Of a stretch of 64,000 nucleotides of DNA, positions 26,634 through 35,938 are shown in pieces. Origin of the DNA: Balneicella halophila (GTDB lineage Bacteria > Bacteroidota > Bacteroidia > Bacteroidales > Balneicellaceae); assembly GCF_003096835.1 (NCBI RefSeq), contig NZ_QENZ01000003.1, forward strand, positions 372,001 to 436,000. The letters run 5' to 3'. The translations under genes and the position numbers were made by a program. Numbering within the stretch: position 1 is the stretch's first letter; each line of letters opens with the position of its first letter. The notes below the pieces were generated by a model. The model did no database searches. It was not told where the DNA came from and saw only the letters and a list, made by a program, of their open reading frames with translations.

Positions 26634-27325
26634 AATGTGTAATAGTAGATGATGAGCCTTTGGCACTAGAAATTATAGAGTCATATTTGGATAAGGTAGA
26701 TGCATTAGAATTAGTTGCTAAGTTCTATAACCCAGTTGAAGCTATAGAATTTTTAAGTACCAATGAGGTCGATTTGGTCTTTTTAGACATTCAGATGCCT
26801 AATCTTACAGGTATTGAGCTGATAAAAACGATAGCTGTAAAACCCAAATTCATCTTTACAACGGCTTATCCTCAATATGCACTGGAGGGATTTGATTTAG
26901 ATGCAGTAGATTATTTAGTAAAACCCATTCCTTTTTCTCGTTTTCTGAAAGCTGTTCAAAAGGCTCGGAAGCTTTATGACTTAGAACGAAATGGTAGTTT
27001 AGAAGAAGAAGCCTTTGTTTTTGTACGATCAGATTATGAAGATATAAAAATTACAGTCAAAGATATCCTCTATATCGAAGGTCTGAAAGATTATTTGAAA
27101 ATATACATGAAAGATATCAAAACCCCAATACTAACCTTGATGAGTTTTTCTCAAATGATGACTAAGCTTGACAATCCCAATTTTTTGAGAGTCCATCGTT
27201 CATTTATGGTGAATAAACAACATATTGAAGGGGTAAAGAGAAACAAATTAGTAATTGCCGATAGATATATTCCTGTTGGTAATACTTATAAAGCGGAAGT
27301 GCTCGATGAATTAGGACTAAAATAA
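26630..27325 (+). CDS. LytTR-family response regulator
   Basis: A 231-residue regulator. Residues 1-115 are a receiver (MKCVIVDDEPLALEI, phosphoacceptor Asp in LVFLDIQMP, Lys in YLVKPIPFSR). About residues 130-231 are a LytTR DNA-binding domain (ILYIEGLKDYLKIYM; FLRVHRSFMVNKQHI). It is the partner of the kinase encoded just upstream and probably controls the outer-membrane receptor downstream. Confidence 0.95.
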   Translation: MKCVIVDDEPLALEIIESYLDKVDALELVAKFYNPVEAIEFLSTNEVDLVFLDIQMPNLTGIELIKTIAVKPKFIFTTAYPQYALEGFDLDAVDYLVKPIPFSRFLKAVQKARKLYDLERNGSLEEEAFVFVRSDYEDIKITVKDILYIEGLKDYLKIYMKDIKTPILTLMSFSQMMTKLDNPNFLRVHRSFMVNKQHIEGVKRNKLVIADRYIPVGNTYKAEVLDELGLK

Positions 27326-27387
27326 TTCGTTTGTCGAGAAAAATCCCCTGTTCATATATTCCAATCAAGTTTACACAACTAAAATGA

Positions 27388-27395
27388 TATATTTG
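27388..27395 (+). promoter_or_regulatory. -7 box upstream of the receptor gene
   Basis: TATATTTG fits TAnnTTTG and lies 20 bases before the ATG. The -33 element is not convincing, as would be expected for a regulated promoter. Confidence 0.45.
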
Positions 27396-27415
27396 CACCA
27401 AGAAAAAAATAAAAA

Positions 27416-29896
27416 ATGATGAAGAATAGAGTATTTGTTTTATTAATGTTTTTAATCAGCAGTGTTTCGCTGTTAATTGCTAACCCTACTGCTAAAAGGG
27501 ATATCACTATTTCAGGACAAGTTTTGCATAAAAGTACGGGATTGCCCTTAGAATATGCAACCGTAGCTTTCTTGTATAAAGATGGTCAAGTAGCAGGTGG
27601 AGGTATTACCAATGAAAAAGGGCGATTTTCTATAGATATTCCCAAAGGAACATATGACGTTTCTGTCGAGTTTATAGGTTTTAAACCACAATTGGTAGAA
27701 GATCAGAGGTTGAATAACTCAGTTGACTTGGGCGTGATGCGACTTGCAGAAGATGCAACAATGCTTGACGAAGTTGAGGTTATAGCTGAAAAAACTACAG
27801 TGGAGTTGAAGTTAGATAAAAAGATTTATAACGTAGGTAAAGACCTTACGGTAAGCGGGGGAAGCGTTAGCGATGTTTTAGATAACGTGCCATCAGTATC
27901 TGTTGATGTGGAAGGGAATGTAGCCCTGCGTGGTAACGATAATGTACGTATCCTCATTAATGGTAAACCTTCGGGCTTGGTTGGTTTAAATTCTACAGAA
28001 GCGTTGCGTCAGTTACCTGCAGAAGCTATCGAAAAGGTGGAGGTCATCACTTCACCATCAGCTCGTTATGATGCTGAGGGAACAGCAGGAATCCTAAATA
28101 TCATCTTAAGAAGGAGTAAAATGCAAGGTTTTAATGGTGCTATTACAACAAGTATAGGCTATCCATTAAGCGGAGGAATATCAGCTAATCTTAACTACAG
28201 AGTTGGAGACTTTAACTTTTTTACGACTTCTGGATATCGATACAGAGAAAATGAGGGTTACTCAGACTCAAAATCTCAATACTATAATATAAAAGAGGAT
28301 CCAATTACAGGAGAAACTGTTGATTTGCCTGATACTTACATGAATGAGCATAGCGATAATGAAAGAGAAAGAAGAAGCTACAATACCAATTTGGGTGTAG
28401 AATGGTATTTAAATAAATCTACTTCATTGACGGTGTCTGCATTATTAAGAGACTCAGACGGAGACAGTAAGAGAGAGAATCATATACAGCAGTTTGACAC
28501 ATCCAAGAATTTGATTGCTGAAAGTTTTCGTGTAGAGGATGAGGAAAGAGACGATAAAGTAGTAGAATATGCTTTGAATTTTACGAAGAATTTTAATGAT
28601 GATGGTCATAAACTGACTATAGATGCTAGTTATGAAGATGATAAGGAGCTAGAAGATGGGGTTATAGTAATGGATGGTTTTAATGATGAAACCGTATTGA
28701 CTGATGAAACTCAAGAACGCTTTTTAGTACAAGCCGATTATATATATCCATTTAGTGATACAGGAAATTTTGAGTTTGGTTATAGAGGAAACTTTAATGA
28801 TCGAAATACTGATTATCAGGTTGCGCTTTGGGACGCTTCAGTAAACGATTTTGTATTAGATCAAAATGTTTCAAATATTTTAGGATACAAAGAGCAGGTA
28901 AATGCACTATATACTCAATATGGAAATATGATTGGAGAGAAGTTCTCGTATCTATTAGGTTTGCGTTTTGAGCATACCTCTGTGGATATTGAGCAAAAAA
29001 CGAGTGCAGATTTTAGAGAGAAAGATTATAATGACCTCTTCCCTACTATGAATCTTAGCTACAAAATGTCAGATAAGCAGAGCGTTACATTAGGCTATGC
29101 TCGCAGAATTAGAAGACCACGCTCAAGAATGATTAATCCTTTCCCTTCACGAGCAAGTTTGACCAGTATATTCCAAGGAAATCCCGATATTGACCCTAGT
29201 TATTCTAATACGTTTGATGTGGGCTACCTAAATAGATTCGGAAAGTTGAATTTAAGCTCATCTTTATACTACACACATGCCACGGATGTTTTCAATATGG
29301 TAAGTTTTGATACCGGTAATACAGTTGTTGTAAATGGGAAAGAGGTTCCTGTAGTTCGCCGTAGCCCTATTAATTTAGCAACTCAAGACCGTCTAGGGTT
29401 TGAAGCAACATTGAGTTATAACCCTTCTAGAAAATGGAGGATGAATGGTAATATTAACCTTTTTCATTCTAAAATAGAAGGTAGTTATAATGGTACTTCC
29501 TATGATGCCGACAACTTCAGCTGGTTTGCCCGAATATCGAATAAGCTTACGCTCCCAGGGAAAATTGATTGGCAAACTCGTCTTACCTACATCGGTCCTA
29601 GAGAGAATTCACAGAACAAGTATGATGGTATGTTGTTTACAAATATGGCACTTAGCAAAGATTTCTTTGATGACAAAGCTTCTGTAACATTTAATGTAAG
29701 TGATATTTTTGGGACACACAACCACACTATGGAAACTACAACTCCTACCTATTTTAACGAGTCAGAATTTCAATGGAGAGGACGTACTTTTAATCTGTCT
29801 TTCACCTATAGATTTAATCAATCTAAGAGGCAGAGCATGAAAAATAGAAGAATGATGAATGATGAAGATGGTGGAGAAGAACAAGGATTTTTTTAG
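27416..29896 (+). CDS. Outer-membrane beta-barrel receptor of the TonB-dependent type
   Basis: An 826-residue protein with a signal peptide (about 1-22), a carboxypeptidase-D-like domain (about 28-105, ITISGQVLHKSTGLPLEYA), a plug-like domain (VALRGNDNVRILINGKPSG; ASARYDAEGTAGILNI) and a large barrel of the kind found in OMP_b-brl_3 proteins. It differs from the 6-8.8 kb receptor in lacking a typical TonB-box. After the barrel comes a polar, Met/Arg-rich tail (KRQSMKNRRMMNDEDGGEEQGFF). Encoded 90 bases after the LytTR regulator, it is a likely target of that system. Ligand unknown. Confidence 0.88.
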   Translation: MMKNRVFVLLMFLISSVSLLIANPTAKRDITISGQVLHKSTGLPLEYATVAFLYKDGQVAGGGITNEKGRFSIDIPKGTYDVSVEFIGFKPQLVEDQRLNNSVDLGVMRLAEDATMLDEVEVIAEKTTVELKLDKKIYNVGKDLTVSGGSVSDVLDNVPSVSVDVEGNVALRGNDNVRILINGKPSGLVGLNSTEALRQLPAEAIEKVEVITSPSARYDAEGTAGILNIILRRSKMQGFNGAITTSIGYPLSGGISANLNYRVGDFNFFTTSGYRYRENEGYSDSKSQYYNIKEDPITGETVDLPDTYMNEHSDNERERRSYNTNLGVEWYLNKSTSLTVSALLRDSDGDSKRENHIQQFDTSKNLIAESFRVEDEERDDKVVEYALNFTKNFNDDGHKLTIDASYEDDKELEDGVIVMDGFNDETVLTDETQERFLVQADYIYPFSDTGNFEFGYRGNFNDRNTDYQVALWDASVNDFVLDQNVSNILGYKEQVNALYTQYGNMIGEKFSYLLGLRFEHTSVDIEQKTSADFREKDYNDLFPTMNLSYKMSDKQSVTLGYARRIRRPRSRMINPFPSRASLTSIFQGNPDIDPSYSNTFDVGYLNRFGKLNLSSSLYYTHATDVFNMVSFDTGNTVVVNGKEVPVVRRSPINLATQDRLGFEATLSYNPSRKWRMNGNINLFHSKIEGSYNGTSYDADNFSWFARISNKLTLPGKIDWQTRLTYIGPRENSQNKYDGMLFTNMALSKDFFDDKASVTFNVSDIFGTHNHTMETTTPTYFNESEFQWRGRTFNLSFTYRFNQSKRQSMKNRRMMNDEDGGEEQGFF

Positions 29897-29922
29897 GTCG
29901 TGAATTCTTGATTAATTAGTGT

Positions 29923-29955
29923 GAGGCTGGCAAGTTTTTGTCAGCCTCTTTTATC
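29923..29955. terminator. Terminator between the receptor gene and radA
   Basis: GAGGCTGGCAA/TTGTCAGCCTC (one G-T pair) with a 5-base loop, followed by CTTTT. It lies tail-to-tail between the receptor and radA and may act on both strands. Confidence 0.75.
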
Positions 29956-31314
29956 TTAATCAAACACCAGCTTTGCTAGTTGTTGAATTTTCCCTACACC
30001 AATTATCTCTATTTTTGTAGAGGTTTTTATGTTTTTCTTGTTTCCTTGTGGTATAAAAATCTTTGTAAAGCCCAATTTCTCAGCTTCCTTTATCCGTTGT
30101 TCTATTTTACTAACCGGGCGTATTTCACCTGAAAGTCCCACCTCACCACAAAAACAATAGGATTTGGAGACCGGTATATCTACACTTGACGATAAGATAG
30201 AAATGATTACAGATAGGTCAATAGCTGGGTCATATACTTTAAGACCACCAGCAATATTTATAAATACATCCTTTGTAAGCGTTTTGAATTGCATGCGTTT
30301 TTCTAAAACAGCTAAGAGCATATTTAACCGGCGAGTGTCAAAGCCTGTAGAAGTACGTTGAGGCGTACCATAAGCGGCACTGCTTACCAAAGCTTGTATC
30401 TCAACTAAAAGAGCTCTGTCCCCTTCCATAGATGCTGTTACGCTACTGCCACTTAGTTCTTCTTGTGACTGTGAAAGCAGAATTTCTGAGGGATTGAGGA
30501 TTTCTCGTAAGCCTTCTTGCCTCATTTCATAGATTCCCAATTCTGATGTAGAACCAAACCGGTTTTTTGTGGCACGAAGTATTCTAAACTCATTATGTCT
30601 GTCTCCTTCAAATTGCAGAACCGTATCTACCATATGTTCTAAGGTTTTTGGTCCAGCGATATAGCCATCTTTCGTAACATGACCAATAATTAAAATGGGA
30701 ATATTTTTAGCTTTAGCCAATTGCATTAGCATAGAAGCACAGGTTCGTACCTGTGTTACACTTCCCTGTACCGCATCTATGGTCTCACTAAAGAGCGTTT
30801 GTATAGAGTCTATTACGACTAGTTCTGCATTGGTGTCAGAGACTTGGGGTATAATGTTTTCAATGCAAGTTTCAGCTAGAACCAAGCAATTATCATTTTT
30901 ATGTTTCAGACGATTAGCTCTTAATGCTAATTGCTGTAAACTTTCCTCACCTGATACATATAAGATTTTTAACTCCTCCAACTGCAATGCTACTTGCAAG
31001 GCTAAAGTTGATTTTCCAATACCCGGCTCTCCTCCCAGTAAAACTAAGGAACCAATGACCAGTCCACCACCAAGGACTCTGTTGAGTTCTTGTGACTTCA
31101 TGTCAATCCGTTCGGTGGTTTCACTTGGGGTTTGTGAAAGCGGTACGGCTTTATTTTGTATTTGGTTATTCTCTATTCTGCCTTTTGTTTTTGTAGGAGC
31201 TACTGTGTGTTCTTTGAAGCTGTTCCATTCGCCACAGGCAGGACATCTTCCCTCCCACTTTGGTGATTCGTTGCCACAATTCGTACAGAAAAATACGGTT
31301 TTCTTTTTAGCCAT
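29956..31314 (-). CDS. radA: DNA repair protein RadA
   Basis: A 452-residue protein. The N-terminal zinc finger has Cys pairs in FFCTNCGNESPKWEGRCPACG; the RecA-like core has Walker A GGEPGIGKSTL and the RadA-specific TKNRFGSTSELGIYEM; the C-terminal 160 residues are a Lon-protease-like domain without its catalytic pair. It helps branch migration in recombination repair. It is 3 bases downstream of rfaE2 on the same strand. Confidence 0.96.
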   Translation of the reverse strand: MAKKKTVFFCTNCGNESPKWEGRCPACGEWNSFKEHTVAPTKTKGRIENNQIQNKAVPLSQTPSETTERIDMKSQELNRVLGGGLVIGSLVLLGGEPGIGKSTLALQVALQLEELKILYVSGEESLQQLALRANRLKHKNDNCLVLAETCIENIIPQVSDTNAELVVIDSIQTLFSETIDAVQGSVTQVRTCASMLMQLAKAKNIPILIIGHVTKDGYIAGPKTLEHMVDTVLQFEGDRHNEFRILRATKNRFGSTSELGIYEMRQEGLREILNPSEILLSQSQEELSGSSVTASMEGDRALLVEIQALVSSAAYGTPQRTSTGFDTRRLNMLLAVLEKRMQFKTLTKDVFINIAGGLKVYDPAIDLSVIISILSSSVDIPVSKSYCFCGEVGLSGEIRPVSKIEQRIKEAEKLGFTKIFIPQGNKKNIKTSTKIEIIGVGKIQQLAKLVFD

Positions 31315-31317
31315 CTT

Positions 31318-31818
31318 TTAGAGCGTTTTACGAATTTTCTCAATAATATTTGTGGTTGAAAATCCTTCTTCTAATGCTATTGTTTCAACACTGCCCCCGT
31401 TCTCCATCACAATATCATACCCGACAATATTCTTCGGATTATAATCAGCACCTTTGGTTAAAATGTTTGGCTTTAATTCTTTTATTAGTTCATAGGGTGT
31501 ATCATCTTCAAAAAATACGACTAAATCCACAAAACCGAGAGCTGCTAAGATAATAGCTCGTTCCCTTTCCCCGTTTAGAGGTCTATTCTCTCCTTTTAGT
31601 CGCTTCACAGAGGCATCGGTATTGAGGCCTACGATTAGTTTATCGCCTAGACTGGCGGCTTTTGCAAGATATACAACATGCCCTTGATGCAAGATATCAA
31701 AACATCCGTTAGTAAATACAATTTTTTTGTCATTAGATTTCCAGCCTTTTACAATTGATTTTGCTGATTCTGACGAGTCAAATATCTTAGCTTGAAGTTT
31801 AGTTAAAGGAGTTTTCAT
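31318..31818 (-). CDS. rfaE2: D-glycero-beta-D-manno-heptose-1-phosphate adenylyltransferase
   Basis: A 166-residue nucleotidyltransferase with the HxGH-type motif in [20 protein letters not shown]. It equals the C-terminal half of HldE; the kinase half is not here, the usual split in Bacteroidota. It makes ADP-heptose for the lipopolysaccharide core. It is transcribed with radA (3-base gap). Confidence 0.93.
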   Translation of the reverse strand: MKTPLTKLQAKIFDSSESAKSIVKGWKSNDKKIVFTNGCFDILHQGHVVYLAKAASLGDKLIVGLNTDASVKRLKGENRPLNGERERAIILAALGFVDLVVFFEDDTPYELIKELKPNILTKGADYNPKNIVGYDIVMENGGSVETIALEEGFSTTNIIEKIRKTL

Positions 31819-31957
31819 AAATTGGGACTTAATCGTTGTATAGCTACAAAAATACGAATATCTAAAGGATTTCTACCACTTTGTTAAAAAGTGTTGTTTT
31901 TCAATCATTTACGTTAGGTGGCATTACTTTTGTTTTTTTTAATTGAAAAAAGATAAA

Positions 31958-32968
31958 ATGGAGAAAGAGAAAATACTCATAACTGGAGCATCAGGAACAG
32001 TTGGATCGCAGGTTTTGGATCAATTAGTTGCTAAAAATCAATATGCAATTACGGTGTTTGATGTAAACTCTGCCAAGGCTGAAAAACGTTTTGCACCTTA
32101 CTCTGATAAGATTGAAATTATTTATGGTGATATCAGAAACAAAGCGGATGTTGCTAAAGCCACTAAGGGGAGAAAGAAGATTATTCACTTAGCGGCGATT
32201 ATACCTCCATTGGCTGATGAAAAACCAGAATTGGCTCAGGCAGTCAATGTTCATGGAACAAAGAATATTTTAGAAACAATGGATAAAGATGCTTTCTTCC
32301 TCTATTCATCATCAATTTCAGTGTATGGCGATAGGATTGAAACTCCTTATATTACAATCGAAGATCCATTACTCCCCTCTCCACACGACGAGTATGCTGT
32401 CACTAAAATTGCTACAGAGAAATTGATAAGAGAGAGCAATTTAAATTGGACGATTTTCCGTTTAGCAGCAATTATGGGCTATGGTAATCATAAAATTTCT
32501 GCCTTAATGTTTCATATGCCACTAAATACTCCCATGGAGGTTTGCACTCCCGAAGATACAGCAAGAGCGTTTGTGAATGGAATAGAACATCAGGAGGAGT
32601 TGTTGCATAAAACGTTTAACTTAGGAGGCGGAAAGCAAAATAGAATACTTTATAAAGACTTTTTACAACGTTCTTTTGATGCATATGGCTTAGGAAGTGT
32701 TGATGTTTTTCCTGACCATTCCTTTGCTGAGAAAAATTTTCATTGCGGTTATTATGCCGACGGTGATAAATTAGAGAATATTGTACACTTTAGAAAAGAA
32801 ACACTCGACACTTATTTTGCAAAAGTTAGGGCTGGAATTTCTCCGATAAAGCGTTTTTTTGCCAGTTTATTTAAAGGAATAGTAAAAAGAGTGCTTTTAA
32901 AGAAATCAGAGCCTTATGAGGCTTATAAGAAACAAGATGCAGCCTTAATGGTTCGCTTTTTTAAATAA
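31958..32968 (+). CDS. NAD-dependent epimerase/dehydratase family protein
   Basis: A 336-residue extended short-chain dehydrogenase. The nucleotide-binding motif is GASGTVGSQVLD at the start, and the catalytic YxxxK is YAVTKIATEKL. The C-terminal 60 residues are basic and hydrophobic (KRFFASLFKGIVKRVLLKK), possibly membrane-associated. Substrate unknown, likely a nucleotide sugar or other hydroxyl-bearing compound. ATG 31958 (MEKEKILITG) is chosen over a TTG at 31943. Confidence 0.82.
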   Translation: MEKEKILITGASGTVGSQVLDQLVAKNQYAITVFDVNSAKAEKRFAPYSDKIEIIYGDIRNKADVAKATKGRKKIIHLAAIIPPLADEKPELAQAVNVHGTKNILETMDKDAFFLYSSSISVYGDRIETPYITIEDPLLPSPHDEYAVTKIATEKLIRESNLNWTIFRLAAIMGYGNHKISALMFHMPLNTPMEVCTPEDTARAFVNGIEHQEELLHKTFNLGGGKQNRILYKDFLQRSFDAYGLGSVDVFPDHSFAEKNFHCGYYADGDKLENIVHFRKETLDTYFAKVRAGISPIKRFFASLFKGIVKRVLLKKSEPYEAYKKQDAALMVRFFK

Positions 32969-32988
32969 TTAATTAGGAAATAGATACA

Positions 32989-33414
32989 ATGAAAATTAAA
33001 TTAATAACATTTTTTATTTTTTGTGCACTGGGCTTTACTGTGCAAACACAAAATCATAAAATTACGCTAAAAATAACCAATATAGAGTCAACCGAGGGAA
33101 AAGTTTTTGTCTCTTTATTTAATAAAGAAAAAGGCTTTCTTGAAGATGGTGGTTCTATAAGTAAAGAACTCATCAATATTAATGGTAGCAAAGCATCACA
33201 TGTTTTTGAAAATCTACCTGACGGTGATTATGCCATTGCTATATATCATGATGAAAACATGGATGGTAAATGTAACAAAAACTGGATGGGAATTCCTAAA
33301 GAGGGTTATGGTTTTTCAACGAATTTTAAGCCAAAGTTAGCCGCCCCTTCATTTGATCAGATAAAAGTAAAAGTTGTTGGTGACACTGTTGTTGAAATAA
33401 AAATGTTAAATTAA
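32989..33414 (+). CDS. DUF2141 secreted protein
   Basis: A 141-residue protein with a signal peptide (about 1-21). The mature part has the family features ITNIESTEGKVFVSLFN, LPDGDYAIAIYHDENMDGKC and a glycine-rich segment with EGYGFSTNF. DUF2141 proteins are small exported beta-proteins of unknown function, frequent in Bacteroidota. It is 20 bases after the epimerase gene and 18 bases before the DUF4349 gene, all in one direction. Confidence 0.85.
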   Translation: MKIKLITFFIFCALGFTVQTQNHKITLKITNIESTEGKVFVSLFNKEKGFLEDGGSISKELININGSKASHVFENLPDGDYAIAIYHDENMDGKCNKNWMGIPKEGYGFSTNFKPKLAAPSFDQIKVKVVGDTVVEIKMLN

Positions 33415-33432
33415 CAGCTTAAAATCGAATCT

Positions 33433-34272
33433 ATGAAGCCCATTATCTTATCATTTTTAGTGAGTTGCTTAGCCATGTGCAGTAACCCAAAATCAGAATT
33501 CATATCTGTTGAGGATAAAGAAGTCTATGAAACAAGTGTTGCTGAAGCTGATCAATCATATCCTGAAAGTAGTGTAGATGCTGAGGTGCAACCTAGCAAC
33601 CAGAAGCTAATTAAGAACGGAGATCTTTATCTGGAAACAGATGCTCTTGATAATACAAAATCACATTTAGACAGTTTAGTCAAAAAGTTTGATGGTTATT
33701 CTTCTAATGAGGATTTTAAAGATACAGATTATCAATCTTCACTCAACTATACGGTGCGTATTCCTTCCGCAACTTTTGATAATTTTCTTCGTAGCCTTGA
33801 TAAAATTGAAGCCACAGTAGTTCGTAAACAAATCAATACACAAGATGTAACCGCTAAGTTTGTTGATTTAGAGATGCGCCTGGCAAATAAGGAACGCTAT
33901 CTTGAACGGTATAAAGAACTGCTGAATAGGGCAAATTCAATTAAAGATATTTTAGAGATTGAAAATCATATTAGAACCATTGAAGAGGAGCTTGAAAGCA
34001 CAAAAGGACAGTTGAAGTATTTGTCAAGCCAAGTGAATTACAGTACTTTAAATATCCACATAACACAAGATAAAAATTATCAGTACACACCGAAAAGAGA
34101 TAGCTTTGTAAAGCGTCTTTTTAACTCTATAAGTAAAGGGTGGTATGTTTTTGTTGAGTTCCTTTTAGCCATTATTGTATTATGGCCTTTTTGGATTGTT
34201 TTAATCGTGTTTCTTTATTTTCTTATTAGGCATAATAGACGTAGAAGACGTAAAAGAGTTCAAAATTATTAA
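33433..34272 (+). CDS. DUF4349 membrane-anchored coiled-coil protein
   Basis: A 279-residue protein with an N-terminal lipobox-like region (SCLAMC), a globular part (about 58-140, beginning LIKNGDLYLETD), a coiled coil (about 150-200, DLEMRLANKERYLERYKEL...), and a C-terminal membrane segment (about 235-262) followed by a very basic tail (RHNRRRRRKRVQNY). The layout is that of DUF4349 proteins, of unknown function. Confidence 0.8.
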   Translation: MKPIILSFLVSCLAMCSNPKSEFISVEDKEVYETSVAEADQSYPESSVDAEVQPSNQKLIKNGDLYLETDALDNTKSHLDSLVKKFDGYSSNEDFKDTDYQSSLNYTVRIPSATFDNFLRSLDKIEATVVRKQINTQDVTAKFVDLEMRLANKERYLERYKELLNRANSIKDILEIENHIRTIEEELESTKGQLKYLSSQVNYSTLNIHITQDKNYQYTPKRDSFVKRLFNSISKGWYVFVEFLLAIIVLWPFWIVLIVFLYFLIRHNRRRRRKRVQNY

Positions 34273-34283
34273 TCATTTAGCTT

Positions 34284-34305
34284 TTAGGAAGAATTTTCTT
34301 CCTAA
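34284..34305 (+). terminator. Possible terminator after the DUF4349 gene
   Basis: A perfect 8-bp stem (TTAGGAAG/CTTCCTAA) with a 6-base loop, but no clear T run follows. Confidence 0.4.
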
Positions 34306-34364
34306 CTTAAATGCTTAAAGTCAGTGAAATGTTTTGTACTTTTGGATTTAGAAAGCAGATACTA

Positions 34365-34703
34365 ATGGAATCAAATAGACAAGAAAAAATATCAAGATTA
34401 TTGCAAAGAGAGCTTAGTGAATTATTTCGTAAGGATGGATATGTTTATGCCCCAGGACGAATGATTACGGTTTCTAAGGTGAATGTATCACCTGATTTAG
34501 GTTTAGCAAAAGCTTATTTGAGTATTTTCCCTTCACAGACTTCCGAAGAAGATTTGAAGAAAATTCAGGAAAATACGAAGACTATACGCTACAATTTAGG
34601 AAAAATAGTCGGTAAGCAGTTGCGTATTGTTCCTGATTTGGCTTTCTACTTAGATGATACCTTAGATTATTTAGAAAATATCGATTCGCTTTTAAAAGAA
34701 TAA
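34365..34703 (+). CDS. rbfA: Ribosome-binding factor A
   Basis: A 112-residue RbfA matching the family from MESNRQEKISRLLQRELSELF to the KH-like strand (VSPDLGLAKAYLSIFP) and the FYLDDTLDYLENIDSLL tail. It helps mature the 30S subunit. The frame is open to 34311, but the ATG at 34365 gives the normal family start. A permease gene follows 13 bases later. Confidence 0.93.
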   Translation: MESNRQEKISRLLQRELSELFRKDGYVYAPGRMITVSKVNVSPDLGLAKAYLSIFPSQTSEEDLKKIQENTKTIRYNLGKIVGKQLRIVPDLAFYLDDTLDYLENIDSLLKE

Positions 34704-34716
34704 TTAGACTCTTGAA

Positions 34717-35937
34717 TTGAAACTTCCTTTACAAATCGCCAAGCGTTATTTGTTTTCCGAGAAGAAGACGAATGTTATCAATATTTTATCCTTATTATCG
34801 GTGATTGGAGTATTGCTGAGTACTGCGGCGCTCGTTATTGTCTTATCAGTTTTTAATGGCTTTGAAGAGCAGATTTTAGATGCTTACAATCCTGTAAGTC
34901 CAGACGTACGAATAACTCCGAAAGAGGGAAAAAGATTTATACCTTCGCAGGAATTACTCCAAAAAATTAAATATACCGAAGGGGTTGAATTGGTAGTCCC
35001 CATAATTACAGAACGGGGTGTTTTGCAATTAGAAGAGCGCACGGCTATTGCTACATTTATCGGTTTGCCTGATGAAGGTACTGCTATTTACAATTTTGAT
35101 ACACTGATGGTTGCAGGAAGTTTTTATACCCAACACGACGAACAAGAATTTATTGTTTTGGGTTATCCTATCGCAGCACAGTTACAAGCTAACTTATTTT
35201 CTTTAGAGCCTATTGGCATTTATGCAACGAAAAGGGGAAGACGTTCTACCACACAACTTTCTCAATCATTCAAAAAGGAGCTCATTCGCCCGGCGGGTAT
35301 CTATGAGGGGATTGCAAAATTCAGTTCAGAGTACGTGATTGTAAGTTATGATTTTGCGAAGGAGCTGTTTTCCATGGGGGAAAGTGTTTCCATGTTAGAG
35401 ATTAAAACCTCAGCCAATGAGTCCCACACAAAAGTACGTGATCGTTTACAACGTTTATTGGGAGATGCATTTGTCGTAAAAGGGCGCTATCAATTAGATG
35501 ATACTTTATTCAAAATGCTAAAGATGGAGAAGTTTTTCGTCTTTGCGACTTTGGCTATTATCCTTTTAATCGCGGCATTTAATATTGTGGGGTCGCTTTC
35601 CATGATCATCATCGACAAAAAAGAGGATATCGCAGTTCTTAAGAGCATGGGAGCTACAAGAACACTCATAAAGCGAATATTTGTCTTAGAATCGCTGATG
35701 ATTAGTCTATTTGGTGCATTCATTGGACTTTTGATAGGGCTAGGTGTCAGTTGGCTACAATGGCAATACGGTTTGGTGCGTATGCAAGGCAGTTATGGAT
35801 CTATCCCATTCCCAATTTCGGTTCAATGGAAGGATATCGGATTGATTGCTCTCGTAGTGCTCGTTATCGGTTTTCTTATTGCAATGTTTACCGTACGCAG
35901 TATTCCCAAAGAGCTTAGGATTGAGAATATGCATTAA
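34717..35937 (+). CDS. ABC transporter permease of the LolC/FtsX type
   Basis: A 406-residue permease: one N-terminal membrane helix (about 20-45), a large periplasmic domain, then three helices at the C-terminus (about 270-400), the standard LolC/E layout. The LGMxGLKxxG-like segment is IAVLKSMGATRTLIKRIF. It probably helps release lipoproteins or another exported substrate. It starts with TTG (no ATG in a suitable place). No ATPase gene is adjacent. It ends one base before the PNPOx gene on the other strand. Confidence 0.85.
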   Translation: MKLPLQIAKRYLFSEKKTNVINILSLLSVIGVLLSTAALVIVLSVFNGFEEQILDAYNPVSPDVRITPKEGKRFIPSQELLQKIKYTEGVELVVPIITERGVLQLEERTAIATFIGLPDEGTAIYNFDTLMVAGSFYTQHDEQEFIVLGYPIAAQLQANLFSLEPIGIYATKRGRRSTTQLSQSFKKELIRPAGIYEGIAKFSSEYVIVSYDFAKELFSMGESVSMLEIKTSANESHTKVRDRLQRLLGDAFVVKGRYQLDDTLFKMLKMEKFFVFATLAIILLIAAFNIVGSLSMIIIDKKEDIAVLKSMGATRTLIKRIFVLESLMISLFGAFIGLLIGLGVSWLQWQYGLVRMQGSYGSIPFPISVQWKDIGLIALVVLVIGFLIAMFTVRSIPKELRIENMH

Positions 35938-35938
35938 A

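Noticed and set aside
30695-31321. A 208-codon plus-strand frame opposite radA.
   Set aside because: Antisense shadow; radA has full domain support.
34311-34364. N-terminal extension of rbfA by 18 codons.
   Set aside because: Sequence before ATG 34365 does not resemble RbfA and the normal family start is at 34365.
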